Origin: Eutypa lata
Lineage: Eukaryota > Ascomycota > Sordariomycetes > Xylariales > Diatrypaceae
Assembly: GCA_022661535.1 (NCBI GenBank)
Contig: JAKULF010000008.1
Location: forward strand, 1,860,001 to 1,924,000
DNA length: 64,000 nt
Reading direction: 5' to 3'
How positions within the stretch are numbered: the first letter of the stretch is position 1; every line of letters begins with the position of its first letter. Below are positions 60,186 to 64,000 of this stretch, piece after piece. The notes beneath the pieces were generated by a model. It did not search any database. It saw nothing but the letters and a program-made list of their open reading frames with translations, and was not told the origin of the DNA. Made by a program: the position numbers and the translations under genes.

Positions 60186-61489
60186 CTAGCTAATATTGGG
60201 TTGTCGATAGACTCCCATTAAATCCTTCCGAGTACTTCCAAGCGAAGACACAGAGGATTAAATAGGCCATGGGATCCAATAGGAATGTCAACTGAGTCTC
60301 AAGCATATATTGCTTTGGTGGAAATAGAGGCCATATTGGAAAGACCGAGCTCGCGCACCAAACGGTCAAACGATGCACACATACTAAGGTTATATTACTA
60401 TGCAGAAGGGGATAATGTAATCTGGTTACTCTATGTTACTCTACGTGAATCCTGGATCAAATAATGATCCAAGGCGAGGAAAATAATTTCATGAATTCCA
60501 ATAGCACCATAGCTACGAAGGTTCAGGGGCTATCCTACTTTAGCTGGGTGAACGGGCACTCATTGGAATGATATCCACTATACCATCTACTTATCGCTAT
60601 ATTTTCCCCTGTGCTCTTGATACTGCCTACTTGAAGAGATGCAATGATTTCCTCGTAATAGTGGAAATGTCTATGAATCGAGAACGGAGTAGAAGTAGAC
60701 CATAGAGACCACACAAACGAAACAATTTAGGCTAACGTTCACCAGCGTGCATCTCATAACACTGTATGTTATAATACACTTTTAAATTCACTAGCGACTC
60801 ATCGTCTTCTGTCTCTTTAGCAAGGACTACTTACTTTTAGCCCAGCACTGTTCAGATACATCTAATACATGGCCAGTTACCTAGACTCAACTAACACAGG
60901 GTTGCATATGTGACAAGACAATATACATAGGGCTAAAATCGTACGCGTTGACGAGCAGTTCTACAGAAACGTGCTATCCATCCTACTGTCCAATAGCACC
61001 ATCCCATTAAAAAGCATGTTGCGTTCAGGATCATACCCAGAAGTGAAGCACCCTTGTCCTGGTAGCACAATCATTACGAACTCGCGGAGATTTCTACCAT
61101 CGCAACGTGGCGACTAGGAAGCTATCGGACAAATATTAATACGGAGTCAAGAGACTTCCATTCCGCCCACATATACCCCATGCCTATTCTCTTCGTGGAA
61201 CGTTGCACAGGCAAGCAAGTACTAATTTCATTTGAATTTCGTATCCGCGTGGCAAGGAGCTCCATATCCCACCCTCGAAGCTTGAATACTAGCTTCCTAA
61301 CAATCTTTCGGTCTGCAGGAGAGGAAGGCGATCGACCACAAAGGATCCCCAGGCATATGAAGGATGTCGGAAGGATGTCGGACAATGTACCCCATCCCAT
61401 AGTAGAAATAACGCCGTTAAGATTTCAGTCGCTTTGTTTCACAAACATTGGTTCAAGTACCTTAGATAGGTATTACAGGACGAATATAC
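60186..61489. other. Intergenic, no gene seen
   Basis: About 1.3 kb without supported coding sequence; 3' flank of two convergent genes. Confidence 0.5.
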
Positions 61490-62504
61490 CTAAGCCATGT
61501 GCGCGCCTCCGCTAACATGAATAGTCTGACCGGTAATCCATTGAGCCTCAGGGGTCGACAAGAGCGCTACAATACCGGCAACATCATTTGGGAAGCCAGG
61601 ACGTCCCAACGGACTCCACTTCGAAACCGTCGCATCAATTTCTTCCGCGCTCATCTTGTCGGCCCCCGGAAAGTAATGCTTAGCATTCTCAGTATACTTT
61701 CAATGTATAAAGTTAGCAATTACCGCTTTATGGATATCCTAGCGAGAGCACTAAGAGCTAGCGGCAAAGAATAAAAATAACCTTAGAAGTCACTTACCAT
61801 GTCCGTCTTCACGCCTCCAGGCGCAATGCAGTTGACTGTGATGCCCCGATTGCCGAAGTCATAGGCGAAGCATTTAGTCATGCCGAGGATCGCAGATTTC
61901 GATGCCGCGTAAAGTGCATGGTTTGGTATGCCCTTGTGCTACGTGAGCCTAGGTAGGGCCGAATAATCAGCAGATATGATGCGCACTTACCATGAATGCA
62001 GATATGGAGGAGATCAACATGAGCCGGCCCCCGTCTTCCAGGTATTTGTGGGCTTGCTGTGCCACGATGAACTGCGCTTTCACGTTGACGGCGAGGATCC
62101 TGTCAATCTCCTCTTCCGCGACTTCCTCGAGCTTGCCGAAATGCTCGACGCCCGAGTTGCTCATGACAATGTCAATCCTCCCGAGCTCGGCCTTGGCCGT
62201 CTGGAACAAGCGTGCGATCTCGCCGCCCCTCGAGACATCCGCCTGGACAGCGATAGCCTTCACGCCCGACTTCCGGACTCTCGCAGCTACCTCCTCGGCA
62301 GCAGCTGCCGAAGAAACATAGTTTATCACGACGTCAGCACCGTGCGAGGCGAGCTTCTCTATGATTGCGGCGCCGATACCACGGCTCGAGCCCGTCACTC
62401 TCAGGAGGTTAGCGGGGATTCGGGAGTGGGGGTAGAGGAGAATAAGTAGGCCATTTACCCAAAGCTACCTTCCCAGCTAATGTTTTCGGCGTCTCTGTAC
62501 TCAT
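61490..62504 (-). CDS. Short-chain dehydrogenase/reductase, hydroxynaphthalene reductase-like
   Basis: Exons 62459-62504, 61991-62397, 61798-61938 and 61490-61696, giving 266 residues. Junctions: GTAAAT donor with GAG-AG acceptor, then two GTAAGT donors with TAG and AAG acceptors; all frames agree. Classical SDR motifs are present: VTGSSRGIG (NADPH binding), NSGVEHFG (NNAG variant), the catalytic Ser in ISSISAF, YAASK (Tyr/Lys), and GGVKTDM. The C-terminus reads ITGQTIHVSGGAHMA. GVKTDM plus a following YTENAKHYFPG resembles tetra-/tri-hydroxynaphthalene reductases and versicolorin reductases. No polyketide synthase is in the window, so a melanin role is not implied; it could serve a nearby metabolite pathway or another one. 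Confidence 0.88.
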
Positions 62505-64000
62505 GTTGACGTCACTTAGGTTTTCTATAGAAAAAGATGGAAGTTGACTACTCAGGCAGATACCTACCTAGGATCGTGAGACAAAACTACGTTGTTTGCC
62601 CCTTTATAAGTTATTTCGTACTTCGAGACTATTGTACCGGATCTCGCCGGCGACTATGGGAAGATGTTGTATTAATCAGCTTCAACTTGTATTGCGGGAA
62701 AGGTTTGTATCGGGAGAGCGCGAGCTCGACTTTAGTGACGTAAAGTCCAGTCCAGGCGGGCTTCCAATTGCCCACTTAGGGAAATATTAGTAAGATGGGA
62801 AGGGGTATCGATGTTCGGGGAATGTAAGGTCGACTCCACCCGGGGCCCTCGGTCGAGCCGAAGACGCGAAGGCATGCTAAGTAAAAACAACCTCGTCCCA
62901 TCCCACCTGATCGCTTGCAATATGGTTGGCTGGGAACCAACAAATCGTACACCTTTACAAAGAGTACCAGGTAGTAAACAATCCAATGCTCTACATGATA
63001 TCACAAGGTCAAGTCAACTACCGAAATCAGACTCGGCAGTTCTTTATCCCCAGTTAATATGGACCCTGCAGCTGGAAGAAACCAGGTTGGGCTGTTGTGC
63101 CTGTTTATTTTGAGTTACATTTAGACACTTGTGAAGATAACGACTTGCTAAGATAACACGCTGATCAGCGTGGTTATATTTTTGGCCAGAATCAAATAGT
63201 TGTTCCTTTCAAATCACTACAAGACGGTGGCTCCTTAGTACGAGGGTGGCTAGAAAGACAAATTGATGGGAGAATCGAGTGAGTGGTGAGATCTAATAAT
63301 TTAGTGGTATCGCCGTCAATAAGGGGAAGACAAAAGCCAGATCTGTACGTATGACAGTCCCATGATGAGAACTGCATCGCAACTTGTTTACTATATTACT
63401 ATCTGGTGCTACGAGGTTTATGCCTTGCTTCAGACGGGAGTGAAATGAAACGTAGTTTGTTATGTAGCAGTTGTCACTTACCACTGGATGAATATTTGTC
63501 AGGTATCTCACTAGCAACTGTTTCTTGACCTTATCCTCGCTATACGTTCAACCTACTTCGCAAAGGCGAAATAAAACGATTTGAGGGCTTACATAAAACC
63601 AAGATATATACTTCTCTCAAGTTGGAAGTATATACGAGATGTCATTATACACCTAGCTCGCTGGACATGAGCCTCTGGATCAGTCATACAGTACAGGTAT
63701 AGTCTGGTCACTAAAGGATCTAGGACTATAACTCTATATGTCAATGTGAGTTAAGTCTACGTATAGTAGTAGAGTAGTCTCCTTTTCCCGACCACTATAT
63801 GTATGAGATAGCAAGTTGTCAAAAGGCAGGCTGAAACCATATCTTGTAATGTACAAGCCATGACGTCTTTTCGAACTACAATGTACGGCAATCAGCATCT
63901 ATTGATCCGTATGACTTGGGCTGCCTGGCTATGGGGTTTGTGGCTTTCAGCTGACATAGAGAATCATAAATACTTACGTATTATGCAGTCCCTTGCTGAC
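62505..64000. other. Intergenic to window end, no gene seen
   Basis: About 1.5 kb. SDR promoter, then mixed AT-rich sequence with short frames only. A gene beginning beyond 64000 cannot be excluded. Confidence 0.45.

Overview
The window is nuclear DNA of a filamentous ascomycete (Pezizomycotina, most likely a sordariomycete). Genes have short GT-AG introns of about 50-100 bp with CTAAC-type branch sites. Gene types typical of that group are present: a HET-domain relic, a 2EXR protein, an AA11 chitin-active monooxygenase, a trichodiene-synthase-type terpene cyclase and a naphthol-reductase-like SDR. Intergenic DNA is AT-rich and long. The species cannot be named from the sequence.

0-13.3 kb is a housekeeping block: a BLOC1S1/GCN5L1-type subunit (cut by the window edge), the RAM-pathway leucine-rich protein SOG2, a short RecQ-type helicase, glutathione reductase with two plausible starts (mitochondrial and cytosolic), and a CCE1-type mitochondrial Holliday-junction resolvase.

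13.5-22.4 kb is accessory. Its most striking content is a minus-strand gene at 13522-16250. It appears to be cut into about 30 exons, mostly 9-45 nt, nearly all multiples of three and bounded by good splice signals; together they encode only about 214 residues. A 150-bp inverted-repeat element (MITE) sits in one of its introns, and a second copy lies at 49.7 kb. Next come a 2EXR-domain gene, coding relics and a broken HET-domain gene.

23.7-46.7 kb holds a secreted AA11 LPMO, a Pbp1/ataxin-2 homologue whose Lsm segment is split between two frames, a gene-free AT-rich stretch (33.6-37.9 kb), Bud6/AIP3, an amino-acid/GABA-type permease in five exons, and two small uncharacterised proteins.

48-62.5 kb is a second accessory block. 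It contains a secreted NucA/NucB-type nuclease, MITE copy 2, a DUF6924-like protein, a terpene synthase, a tail-to-tail Fe(II)/2-oxoglutarate dioxygenase resembling TET/JBP enzymes, two divergently transcribed secreted cysteine-containing proteins, and an SDR reductase. The terpene synthase, dioxygenase and SDR could be parts of a small metabolic cluster, but that is inference. The last 1.5 kb shows no gene. Exon boundaries were read by eye; every multi-exon model below was checked for frame consistency.
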